A stretch of DNA of 46,499 bases from an uncultured Bacilli bacterium (GTDB lineage: Bacteria > Bacillota_I > Bacilli_A > RF39 > UBA660): NCBI GenBank assembly GCA_947595045.1, contig CANQEN010000003.1:1-46499 (forward strand), read 5' to 3'. Below, piece after piece: positions 1 to 8,707 of the stretch. How positions within the stretch are numbered: the stretch's first letter is position 1; every line of letters begins with the position of its first letter. The notes under the pieces were generated by a model. The model did not search any database. It was not told the DNA's origin and worked only from the letters and a program-made list of their open reading frames with translations. A program made the translations under genes and the position numbers.

Positions 1-86
1 TAATAATATAGAATGGAGAAGTGATAAAATGTATATTAAGATGGGAGTTTGCTTATAATAAAAATAAGGAAAAGAATAAAATATAG

Positions 87-103
87 TTGCACAAATAGTG
101 CAA
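87..103. repeat. Small inverted repeat TTGCAC-AAATA-GTGCAA upstream of the prepilin gene
   Basis: Perfect 6-bp arms read directly; function unknown. Confidence 0.4.
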
Positions 104-194
104 TTAAACTCAAAATATGTTGCAAGAATAGTGAGTAATATAAACAAGACATTTGTATTAAAATGAAAATGATAGATGTAGGAGGTACCATAAA

Positions 195-1559
195 ATGTTA
201 AAGAAAGATAATTATATCAAACAAGACAAAGGATTTACATTAATAGAGTTATTAGCCGTAATAGTAATATTAGCAATAATAGCACTAATAGTAACACCAA
301 TAATATTAAACATAATAAGTGAATCAAGAGATAAGTCAAATCAAAGAAGTGTAGAGGGATATCAGAAAGCAGTAGAATTAACAGTAGGAGAAATAATGGT
401 AGATGAAGACTATACCGGAGGAGATATTACTTGTAAGTTAGGTTCAAAAATGAGTGACACAGAAAAAGAATATATAACATCAGTATCAGATGATGAAACA
501 TATTGTTGGGATACAAAAGAAGGCAAAGCTACATCACGACAAGTAACATATAGTGGGAGTAGAGTAAAACCAGATAAGATACAAGTAAATATGGAAACAG
601 GAGAAATAGGAATAAAAGATGCGCAAGTAGGGAGTAGTAGTAAGAGATATTCAGTAGGAAATATTACTATGACAGCAGTAGATACAATAGAAGAATTATT
701 ATCATCTGGAGATACAGTAAAATCAGGTGATGGAGAAATATTTATAGATGACTATGGTAATATACGATATAGAGGAAAAGATCCAGATAACTATGTAGAG
801 TTCAATGATGAGACATGGCGAATTATAGGAATATTTGATGGACATATAAAACTAATTAGAGATGAGTCAATAGGGAACTTAGTATGGGATAGACAGAACA
901 CATGGGGATCAGGTGATTGGACGAATGCGGACTTAATGATATTGTTAAATCCAGAAGAAGATTATATGGAGACAACAAATTTTACAGAGTATAAGAGTTT
1001 GTATTGGAATAGAGAGAGTGGGGAGTGTTATAAGGATTTTGATGTTACAAAAGACTGTGATTTTACAGGAAGTAATGGTAATCAAAAAGGATTAAGTGTA
1101 GAGGCACAGAATATGATACAAAAAACAAAATGGTACTTAGGAGGATGGGATGATTTTAAAATATTAACGAAAGATATGTATATAAAAGAACGAGAAGTTG
1201 GTGAATATAAAGATTATCCATTAACATGGGACGGTCATGTAGGCTTGATGTATTTAAGTGATTATGGATACGCACCACAGGAAAGTTGTTCAAGTCAAGT
1301 AAACCTGAGTCAGTATGGGAGCTCTTCTGATTACTGGACCGGTTGTATAAGTTCAAATTGGTTGTTAAAAGGTGTAGATGAATGGATGATATCGACACAA
1401 ACTGATAAACAATTAACTACCTGGGTGAGTACTGGAAATTACTTCAGACATGCAAATCCAAGACTTGAAAAGGCTGTTCGGCCTGTCGTATTTCTAAACT
1501 CAAGTGTGAAAATAACAGGAGGAGAAGGGACATCAAGTGATAGGTATACCCTAGGATAA
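195..1559 (+). CDS. Prepilin-type N-terminal cleavage/methylation domain protein (type IV pilin/pseudopilin-like) with large C-terminal domain
   Basis: N-terminus KGFTLIELLAVIVILAIIALIVTPIILNII is a class III prepilin signal; RBS aggagg upstream. Confidence 0.85.
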   Translation: MLKKDNYIKQDKGFTLIELLAVIVILAIIALIVTPIILNIISESRDKSNQRSVEGYQKAVELTVGEIMVDEDYTGGDITCKLGSKMSDTEKEYITSVSDDETYCWDTKEGKATSRQVTYSGSRVKPDKIQVNMETGEIGIKDAQVGSSSKRYSVGNITMTAVDTIEELLSSGDTVKSGDGEIFIDDYGNIRYRGKDPDNYVEFNDETWRIIGIFDGHIKLIRDESIGNLVWDRQNTWGSGDWTNADLMILLNPEEDYMETTNFTEYKSLYWNRESGECYKDFDVTKDCDFTGSNGNQKGLSVEAQNMIQKTKWYLGGWDDFKILTKDMYIKEREVGEYKDYPLTWDGHVGLMYLSDYGYAPQESCSSQVNLSQYGSSSDYWTGCISSNWLLKGVDEWMISTQTDKQLTTWVSTGNYFRHANPRLEKAVRPVVFLNSSVKITGGEGTSSDRYTLG

Positions 1560-1629
1560 AAGATGGTTAAATATACGTATTTGCCTATTGACTGAAGGAC
1601 TAGTAAAGACTTAAATGTTTTTACTAGTG

Positions 1630-1678
1630 TTTTGTATTATAAAAGTGTAATTATTTATTACACTTTTATAATACAAAA
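1630..1678. terminator. Perfect 21-bp inverted repeat, probable bidirectional terminator
   Basis: TTTTGTATTATAAAAGTGTAA / TTACACTTTTATAATACAAAA with 7-nt loop. Confidence 0.6.
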
Positions 1679-1778
1679 AAAGAATTTCTTATTTTTATTT
1701 TTTAAGGTAAATTAAGTCTAGTAACTTACTTGAAAAATAGGTGCTTATAAGTTATAATTAATTAGTAGGGTGGTTAAT

Positions 1779-2225
1779 ATGAATGAGGTAACATTAATTA
1801 ATAATACAAATGATAAAATTGATGAATTAGTTGAGATAGATAAGTTTATTGATTTTGTATTGGAAAGACAGCACTTAAATAATGTTTTATTCAATGTTAT
1901 TATCGTTGATAATAAGAAAATTCATGAATTAAATAAGCAATATAGAGGTATAGATCGACCTACTGATGTAATTAGTTTTGCATTAGAAGATAATAAAGAT
2001 GGTAATATTTTTCCTGTTAGGGTTTTAGGTGATGTTTATATATCAATTGATAAGGCTAGGGAGCAGGCAATAACTTATGGGCATAGCTTACTTAGAGAGT
2101 TATCGTTTTTAACTATTCATGGAATATTACATCTATTGGGGTATGATCATATGAATGTAGAAGATGAAAAAGAAATGTTTTCTTTACAGGAGTTGATATT
2201 AAGTGAATATGGAATCAACAGATAA
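1779..2225 (+). CDS. ybeY: Endoribonuclease YbeY (rRNA maturation factor)
   Basis: HGILHLLGYDH metal-binding motif; gene order ybeY-dgkA-cdd-era. Track start 1770 (GTG) is an alternative. Confidence 0.95.
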   Translation: MNEVTLINNTNDKIDELVEIDKFIDFVLERQHLNNVLFNVIIVDNKKIHELNKQYRGIDRPTDVISFALEDNKDGNIFPVRVLGDVYISIDKAREQAITYGHSLLRELSFLTIHGILHLLGYDHMNVEDEKEMFSLQELILSEYGINR

Positions 2226-2613
2226 AAATAAAAAGAAAGACTTTAAATTTAAAAGTTTAATTAAGGTTATTGGATATTCAATTGATGGTTTAAAACATTT
2301 TTATCGGTATGAACGAAGTGCTATTATCCATTTAGTAGCAGCTATATTATTAATAGGTGGTAGTGTTTCTCTTAATTTAACTACTATTGAATGGTTATTT
2401 ATTATTTTTATTTTAGTAACTATTTTAGCTATGGAATTAATTAATACAGCTATAGAGGCTGTTTGCGATTTAGTTAGTCCTGAATATAATCCTTTAGTTA
2501 AAATAGCTAAAGATTGTGCGAGTGCTGCTACTTTTGTGTTATCTTGTGCTCTTATGTGCTCTTTTATAGTAATTTATGTTCCTAAATTATTACGTATTAT
2601 AGGAATAGGATAG
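2209..2613 (+). CDS. dgkA: Diacylglycerol/undecaprenol kinase family
   Basis: Small integral membrane protein with ELINTAIEAVCDL motif; follows ybeY with overlap. Confidence 0.9.
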   Translation: MESTDKNKKKDFKFKSLIKVIGYSIDGLKHFYRYERSAIIHLVAAILLIGGSVSLNLTTIEWLFIIFILVTILAMELINTAIEAVCDLVSPEYNPLVKIAKDCASAATFVLSCALMCSFIVIYVPKLLRIIGIG

Positions 2614-2621
2614 GTGAATAA

Positions 2622-3026
2622 ATGAAGGATAAATTAAAAACATTATTAAAGAATAGTTATAGTCCTTATTCTCATTTTAGAGTAGCGGCTATTGCTGTTA
2701 TGAAAGATGGTAATGAGTTTAATGGTGTCAATGTAGAAAATGCTTCGTATGGAGATAGTATATGTGCAGAGAGAAGTGCTATTTTAAATGCTATTAGTGC
2801 TGGTTATCATAAATATGATTTTGATAAATTATATATTATGTGTGATAGTTCAAAAGTTGGTATGCCTTGTTTTGCTTGTAGAACGGTTATTAATGAATTA
2901 CTAGAGAAAGATTGTTCTATTATTTGTATGAATCCTAGTGGTGATACTGAAATTCACACTGTTAAGGAATTATGTCCATATCCTTTTAATGAAGAAGACT
3001 TGCGACATGGAGGAGATAATGCATAG
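2622..3026 (+). CDS. cdd: Cytidine deaminase
   Basis: SICAERSAI and PCFACR zinc motifs; 134 aa. Confidence 0.93.
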   Translation: MKDKLKTLLKNSYSPYSHFRVAAIAVMKDGNEFNGVNVENASYGDSICAERSAILNAISAGYHKYDFDKLYIMCDSSKVGMPCFACRTVINELLEKDCSIICMNPSGDTEIHTVKELCPYPFNEEDLRHGGDNA

Positions 3027-3909
3027 TGGTTTTGTTGGACTAATTGGAAGACCTAATGTTGGGAAATCGACCCTTATTAATAGTATTGTTGGTGCTAAAG
3101 TAGCCATTACTTCATCTAAACCTCAAACTACTAGAAATATTATTCAAGGTATTTATAATGATTCTGATACTCAAATTGTTTTTGTTGATACACCTGGTAT
3201 ACATAAACCTAATGATCGTTTAGGTGAGGTACTTAATAAACAAGCTTATTATAGTATTGAAGATACTGATATTATACTATTATTAACGGATATAAAAACG
3301 AAAATGGGTAAAGGAGATTTATTCGTTTTAGATAAATTAAGAGATACAAATAAACCGGTTATTTTAGTTATTAATAAAATAGATAGTGTCACTAAAGAAG
3401 ATATATTGAATAAAATATTAGAGTTTAAAGATTTATTTCCTTTTACTGAGATTGTTCCTGTATCAGCTTTAAAACATAAAAATATTAATGAATTAATTAG
3501 TGTAATAAAAAAATATTTACCTGATCAAATTAAATATTATGGTGATAATGAAATCACTAATCGTAGTTTAGATTTTATTATGGCTGAGATAGTACGTGAG
3601 AAAGTATTCATATTAACTAAAGAAGAAGTACCACATGCTGTAACTTGTGTAACTGAAAGAGTAGAGGTAAGTAAGACTAGTTATAAGATTTATATTAGTA
3701 TTATTGTAGATAGAGATTCATTAAAGAAAATAATTATTGGCTCTAATGGTAGTATGATTAAAGATATTGGATCAAAAGCTAGGAAAGACTTGGAGACTTT
3801 ATTAAAACGTAAAGTATATTTAGATTTAAGGGTTAAAACTGTTAAAAAATGGCGAGATCAAGAACGATATTTAGCTGAATATGGATTTAATGATTTTGAA
3901 AGTGAATAA
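3019..3909 (+). CDS. era: GTPase Era
   Basis: GRPNVGKSTL, DTPGIH, NKID plus KH domain (IIGSNGSMIKDIG). Start at 3019 after AGGAG preferred over track start 2938. Confidence 0.95.
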   Translation: MHSGFVGLIGRPNVGKSTLINSIVGAKVAITSSKPQTTRNIIQGIYNDSDTQIVFVDTPGIHKPNDRLGEVLNKQAYYSIEDTDIILLLTDIKTKMGKGDLFVLDKLRDTNKPVILVINKIDSVTKEDILNKILEFKDLFPFTEIVPVSALKHKNINELISVIKKYLPDQIKYYGDNEITNRSLDFIMAEIVREKVFILTKEEVPHAVTCVTERVEVSKTSYKIYISIIVDRDSLKKIIIGSNGSMIKDIGSKARKDLETLLKRKVYLDLRVKTVKKWRDQERYLAEYGFNDFESE

Positions 3910-3948
3910 AAATAATCTTTAAGTTACATTATTATGGTAGGTGATACT

Positions 3949-4068
3949 ATGAAAGAATTGTTATGGGATTTATTTATTCATACTGGAAAAATTGAATATT
4001 ATTTAAAATATAGAGAGGTATTAAGAGGTGAGGCTAGTAGTGGATGTGATAGTAGGCAAGACATATAG
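3949..4068 (+). CDS. YqzL-like small protein (39 aa), absent from the ORF track
   Basis: ATG AAA GAA TTG ... ATA TAG = MKELLWDLFIHTGKIEYYLKYREVLRGEASSGCDSRQDI; RBS-like aggtgata; lies between era and recO where YqzL occurs in Bacilli. Confidence 0.65.
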   Translation: MKELLWDLFIHTGKIEYYLKYREVLRGEASSGCDSRQDI

Positions 4069-4282
4069 GCATTTTAGTGGTAATTATTATCGTGTTATTT
4101 GTATAGCTAATGATTCTACAACTAAAATAGATGGTGAAAATAGGCAGATTGTGGTGTATGAAGCTTTAGATAACACCCATAAAGTATGGACTAGACCTTT
4201 AAATCTATTTATAGAAAAAGTAGATAAACAAAAGTTTCCTGATGCTATGCAAGAATATAAGTTTGAATTAGTAGAGGGATGA
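4028..4282 (+). CDS. DUF1653-like protein (copy 1)
   Basis: GKTYRHFSGNYYRVICIA...VVYEAL...VWTRPLNLF pattern; GTG start. Confidence 0.7.
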   Translation: MRLVVDVIVGKTYRHFSGNYYRVICIANDSTTKIDGENRQIVVYEALDNTHKVWTRPLNLFIEKVDKQKFPDAMQEYKFELVEG

Positions 4283-4286
4283 TTAT

Positions 4287-4511
4287 ATGGAAGTAAAAGT
4301 TGGACAGATATATAAACATTTTAAAGGAACTTATCATAAAATAATAGCTATAGCTCGTCATTCTGAAACAGGAGAAGAGTTAGTAATATATACTCATGGT
4401 GATAAGATATGGGCTAGACCAATTACTATGTTTTTATCTAGAGTAGACCATGATAAATATCCTGATATTAAACAAGAATATCGTTTTGAATTGGTGAAGA
4501 ATTGTGACTGA
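4287..4511 (+). CDS. DUF1653-like protein (copy 2)
   Basis: GQIYKHFKGTYHKIIAIARHSETGEELVIY...IWARPITMFLSRVDHDKYP; paralogous to 4028..4282. Confidence 0.75.
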   Translation: MEVKVGQIYKHFKGTYHKIIAIARHSETGEELVIYTHGDKIWARPITMFLSRVDHDKYPDIKQEYRFELVKNCD

Positions 4512-5235
4512 AGAAGTAGTGGGTATTGTTTTAAGAGAAAAAGCTTATGGTGATACTAGTAAGATAATTGATCTATTAACACGAGAATATGGTATAATAG
4601 GGGTTATAGTAAAAGGTTGTAAATCAATGAAAAGCTCATTACGTAGTGTGACTGGTAAGTTGTGTTATGGACATTTTAATATTTATTATAAAGAAAATAA
4701 GCTTTCTCTTTTAAAAGATGTAGCTTTAATATCATCTTTTAGAAATATTCAAAAAGATATTGAGAAAATTAGTTATGCAACTTATTTATTAGATTTAGCA
4801 GAACAAGTAGCTAAACAGAGTAAAAGTAATTTATTATTTGATATTTTAATAGATGGTTTAACTAAAATTGATGATCAGTATGATCCTATGGTTATTTTAA
4901 ACATTATTGAGTTAAAATATTTATCTTTTTTAGGGGTTTTACCTATTTTAGATAGTTGTGCTGTATGTGGTAGTAAAGAGGGTATTGTTACTTTATCTAG
5001 TGATAAGGGTGGATATATATGTAGTAACTGTAGAACTTGTGAGCCTCTAATTAGTACAAAAGCTATTAAATTGATTAGATTATATTATTATGTTGATATA
5101 GGTAAAATTGAGAAATTAAATGTTAGTAATAATGTTAAATTAGAAATAAACAATTTTTTAAATAGTTATTATGATAGGTATACAGGTATTTATTTAAAGA
5201 CAAAATCATTTTTAAATAATATTATTCATTTATAA
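4504..5235 (+). CDS. recO: DNA repair protein RecO
   Basis: N-terminal VGIVLREKAYGDTSKIIDLLTREYGIIG and C-terminal CAVCG...CSNCRTC zinc site. Confidence 0.93.
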   Translation: MTEEVVGIVLREKAYGDTSKIIDLLTREYGIIGVIVKGCKSMKSSLRSVTGKLCYGHFNIYYKENKLSLLKDVALISSFRNIQKDIEKISYATYLLDLAEQVAKQSKSNLLFDILIDGLTKIDDQYDPMVILNIIELKYLSFLGVLPILDSCAVCGSKEGIVTLSSDKGGYICSNCRTCEPLISTKAIKLIRLYYYVDIGKIEKLNVSNNVKLEINNFLNSYYDRYTGIYLKTKSFLNNIIHL

Positions 5236-5251
5236 AAGGAGGTTGATTGAA

Positions 5252-6241
5252 TTGAATAATATCGATGAGATGGAAAATATGGATGTATCAGAAATTAAAG
5301 TGGAAAAAGAATTAAATATTGTGTTTATGGGAACACCCAGTTTTGCCACTCCAATTTTACAAACTTTATTGGATAATTACAATGTAAGAGCAGTTGTTAC
5401 TCAACCAGATAAACCAGTAGGACGTTCGGGAGAAGTAGTACCATCAGCAGTTAAAAAGTTAGCTTTAGAACATAACTTGCTTGTATTGCAACCTAAGAAT
5501 ATGAAAGCAGAATATAAGGAAGTTTTAGCTCTTGAACCAGATATTATTATAACTTGTGCCTATGGTCAAATTTTACCTCAAGAATTATTAGCTTATCCAC
5601 GTTATGGCTGTATCAATGTACATGCTTCTCTTTTACCTAAATTAAGGGGTGGAGCTCCTATCCATAGAGCTATTATGAATGGTTATAATAAAACAGGCAT
5701 TACTATTATGTATATGAATGAGGGATTAGATAGTGGAGATATCATTGCTCAGGAAGAAGTTATAATTGAAGATAATGATACAGCCTCTACATTACACAAT
5801 AAATTAAAGGTTATAGGAGGTCCTCTATTATTAAAAGTATTACCAAATATTTTTAATGATACTGTTAATCGAATTAAGCAAAATGATGATGAGGCTACCT
5901 TTGCTTCTAATATTAAACCAGAAGATGAAAAGATTAATTTTGAACGATCAAAGAGGGAGATATATAATCAAATTAGAGGATTGAACGGTTGGCCAGGAGC
6001 CTACTGCTTTATTGGTGGGAAACGGCTTAAAATATGGTCAGCATATGTAACTGATAATGTATTTCCCGAGAAACTATATGGTGAAGTAACAGAATTGTAT
6101 AAAGATGGTTTCGGTATAAAAGTAGGTAACGGGGAAATTGTAGTTACAGAAGTACAGTTAGAAGGTAAAGCTAGAATGAAAGCTATAAATTTTTTAAATG
6201 GTATTGATAAGAATAGTTTTGTTGGTAAAGTTTTAGGATAA
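5252..6241 (+). CDS. fmt: Methionyl-tRNA formyltransferase
   Basis: VFMGTPSFA, VTQPDKPVGR, NVHASLLPKLRGGAPI. TTG at 5252 after AAAGGAGG; track start 5243. Confidence 0.95.
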   Translation: MNNIDEMENMDVSEIKVEKELNIVFMGTPSFATPILQTLLDNYNVRAVVTQPDKPVGRSGEVVPSAVKKLALEHNLLVLQPKNMKAEYKEVLALEPDIIITCAYGQILPQELLAYPRYGCINVHASLLPKLRGGAPIHRAIMNGYNKTGITIMYMNEGLDSGDIIAQEEVIIEDNDTASTLHNKLKVIGGPLLLKVLPNIFNDTVNRIKQNDDEATFASNIKPEDEKINFERSKREIYNQIRGLNGWPGAYCFIGGKRLKIWSAYVTDNVFPEKLYGEVTELYKDGFGIKVGNGEIVVTEVQLEGKARMKAINFLNGIDKNSFVGKVLG

Positions 6242-6245
6242 AAAA

Positions 6246-6932
6246 ATGAAAGAATCAATTGAAACAATAAAAAGATTATGGCAGAATCCTCGCTATAAGT
6301 CATTAATCAAATTAGGGTTTTGGTTAGTCTTTTTTTCTATTGTTATTTTAATGATACGAGGAGCTAATCAAATGAGTAATTATTCTAATAATAGTGATAT
6401 TAGTACTCAATCAGATAAAGTAAAGGATTTAGCTAATTATCAAAATTATGAGTTTACTATTACTATAACTGATAGTAATAATTTAATTACTAAGTTAGTA
6501 GGTACTTATTATCAAAATAAGCATTATTTTACTTGTAATGATAAAACATATTACTATGATGGTAAAACTTTATATGAAGTAGATGAGTTAAATCATAATT
6601 TAGTAAAAATTGATATTGTACCTTGGCAGTTAATACTATATGTATGGGATCATACTATTATTGATGATTATATTAGTCAGGCTATACCAGATTCAGAGAC
6701 TACTTATAATGATGGTAATACAGTTAATAAATATCATTACGATACAGAGTCAGATATTTTATTTGTAAAAGATATATCAACTAATAAGAGTAATGGTATT
6801 ATAAATAGGATTGAAATGAATATACAACAAGATACTTTATACAATGTAATAATTGATTATCAACATATTAATAATATTGCTAGTTTTAATATAGATTATA
6901 GTAATTTTAATATAATTGAAAAGAGTGATTAG
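6246..6932 (+). CDS. Hypothetical membrane-anchored protein
   Basis: Single N-terminal TM segment; tightly spaced between fmt and murE1. Confidence 0.6.
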   Translation: MKESIETIKRLWQNPRYKSLIKLGFWLVFFSIVILMIRGANQMSNYSNNSDISTQSDKVKDLANYQNYEFTITITDSNNLITKLVGTYYQNKHYFTCNDKTYYYDGKTLYEVDELNHNLVKIDIVPWQLILYVWDHTIIDDYISQAIPDSETTYNDGNTVNKYHYDTESDILFVKDISTNKSNGIINRIEMNIQQDTLYNVIIDYQHINNIASFNIDYSNFNIIEKSD

Positions 6933-8297
6933 ATGATTAATATAAAAACTGATTCTAGAAAAATTAAACCAGGTGATACTTTTGTAGCTTTAAGAGGTAT
7001 TGATGGAGATGGTCATAATTATATAGAAACAGCTATTAAAAATGGAGCAACTAAAATTATTGCTGAGGAGGGTGCGTATAGTGTTGAAACTATTATTGTA
7101 CCGGATTCTAGAGAATATTTATTAGAGTTATTATCTAATCAATATAAAGAATATTTAGATGAGATGACTTTTATTGGTATTACAGGAACCAATGGCAAGA
7201 CCACAACAGCCTATTTAATTTATCAAGCTTGTAATTTATTAGACAGAAAATGTGCTTATATTGGTACTATAGGCTTTTATATGGATTGTAAAATATGTAA
7301 TTTAGCTAATACTAGTCCTGATATATGTGATTTATATGATATGATTATGGACTGCTATGAATCAGGATATAAGACTATTGTATTAGAAGCTAGTAGTCAA
7401 GGTCTAGCATACAATAGATTAGCTACTTTAACTTTTGATTATGCTATATTTACTAATTTAACACCGGAGCATTTAGATTATCATAAATCGATGCATAATT
7501 ATGCTTTAGCTAAACAAAAGCTATTTAAACAATTAAAGAAAGATGGAGTTAGTATTGTTAATATAGATGATCCTTATTATTCTTACTATATCAATAATAA
7601 TACTATTACATATGGTTTTAATTCAGGTGATTATCGGGTAACTGATTATCAATTAAATCTTAATGGTATTGATTTTGTTATTAATTATAAATACCATGTG
7701 AAACTTAATATATTAGGAAAATATAATATATATAATGCTTTAGTTACTTTTATTGTGTTACAAAAATTAGCTTTTAGTGATGATAAAATAATTAGGGCTA
7801 TTGGTAAATTAAAACCACCTGATGGAAGAATGGATATTATTTCTTATCGTTCTAATAGTATTATTATTGATTATGCCCATACTCCTGATGCGATGGAAAA
7901 TGTTATTGATACCATAAAAGAAATACAACATCGTCATTTATATATTATATTTGGTTGTACTGGTAATCGTGATCGTTTAAAGAGACCTATTATGATGAAC
8001 ATAGCTTTAAATAATGCTGATTACGTTATTGTAACTAGTGATGATTTACATTATGAACCATTTGGTCACATTGTGAATGATATGCAAAAGGGTATAACCA
8101 AAACCAATTATGAAATTATTCAAGATCGCAAATTAGCTATAGAAAAGGGTATTTCCCTATTAAAAGAACAGGATATTATATTAATATTAGGTAAAGGTCA
8201 TGAAGAAGCATTAATAATAGGTAATAAAAAAATACCTTTTAAGGATCACAAAGTAGTATTAGATATTTTAAATTATAATTATACAATGGAAATGTAA
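6933..8297 (+). CDS. murE: MurE-type Mur ligase (copy 1)
   Basis: DSRKIKPGDTFVAL, GITGTNGKTTT, EASSQGL, HLDYH, IDYAHTPDAMEN, LGKGHEE; substrate motif is DDLHYEP instead of DNPR. Confidence 0.9.
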   Translation: MINIKTDSRKIKPGDTFVALRGIDGDGHNYIETAIKNGATKIIAEEGAYSVETIIVPDSREYLLELLSNQYKEYLDEMTFIGITGTNGKTTTAYLIYQACNLLDRKCAYIGTIGFYMDCKICNLANTSPDICDLYDMIMDCYESGYKTIVLEASSQGLAYNRLATLTFDYAIFTNLTPEHLDYHKSMHNYALAKQKLFKQLKKDGVSIVNIDDPYYSYYINNNTITYGFNSGDYRVTDYQLNLNGIDFVINYKYHVKLNILGKYNIYNALVTFIVLQKLAFSDDKIIRAIGKLKPPDGRMDIISYRSNSIIIDYAHTPDAMENVIDTIKEIQHRHLYIIFGCTGNRDRLKRPIMMNIALNNADYVIVTSDDLHYEPFGHIVNDMQKGITKTNYEIIQDRKLAIEKGISLLKEQDIILILGKGHEEALIIGNKKIPFKDHKVVLDILNYNYTMEM

Positions 8298-8317
8298 ATA
8301 AAAAGTTATATTTCTAT

Positions 8318-8345
8318 TTTACTTTAAAGGATAATTTGATATAAT
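8318..8345 (+). promoter_or_regulatory. Candidate sigma-70-type promoter for the DUF4176/effector genes
   Basis: TTTACT - 16 nt - TATAAT. Confidence 0.45.
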
Positions 8346-8378
8346 TAAAGAGAATAAAAGATAGGAGAGAAAATATAT

Positions 8379-8690
8379 ATGGGAGAGAAATATTTACCAA
8401 TAGGAACAGTAGTAATGTTAAAAGGTGGAAAAAAAAGAATAATGATAACAGGATTTTGTGTAGTGGATAATAATGACAATAAAAAGATATATGATTATTG
8501 TGGATGTCTATATCCAGAGGGATTTTTAGATTCAACTAAGAATTTGCTATTTAATCATGACCAAATAGCAAATATCTATTTTAAAGGATATGTAGATGAG
8601 GAAGAAAAAACTTTTAAACAAAATTTAAAGAAAGTATTAGAAGAAATGAATAATAATCAAAATAGTTCAGATGTAATCAAATTTGATTAA
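8379..8690 (+). CDS. DUF4176-like protein, type VII secretion-associated
   Basis: YLPIGTVVMLKGGKKRIMITGF...YDYCGCLYPEG...FNHDQIANIYFKGYVDEEE matches the DUF4176 pattern. Confidence 0.8.
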   Translation: MGEKYLPIGTVVMLKGGKKRIMITGFCVVDNNDNKKIYDYCGCLYPEGFLDSTKNLLFNHDQIANIYFKGYVDEEEKTFKQNLKKVLEEMNNNQNSSDVIKFD

Positions 8691-8707
8691 TAAAGTGATG
8701 TGATAAA

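Noticed and set aside
1156-1398. Minus-strand ORF inside the prepilin gene; likewise 6001-6303, 8314-8535, 13564-13746, 14137-14427, 15567-15866, 20671-21003, 34386-34739, 36306-36635 and 39203-39400
   Set aside because: All antisense to well supported genes with no RBS or family signal.
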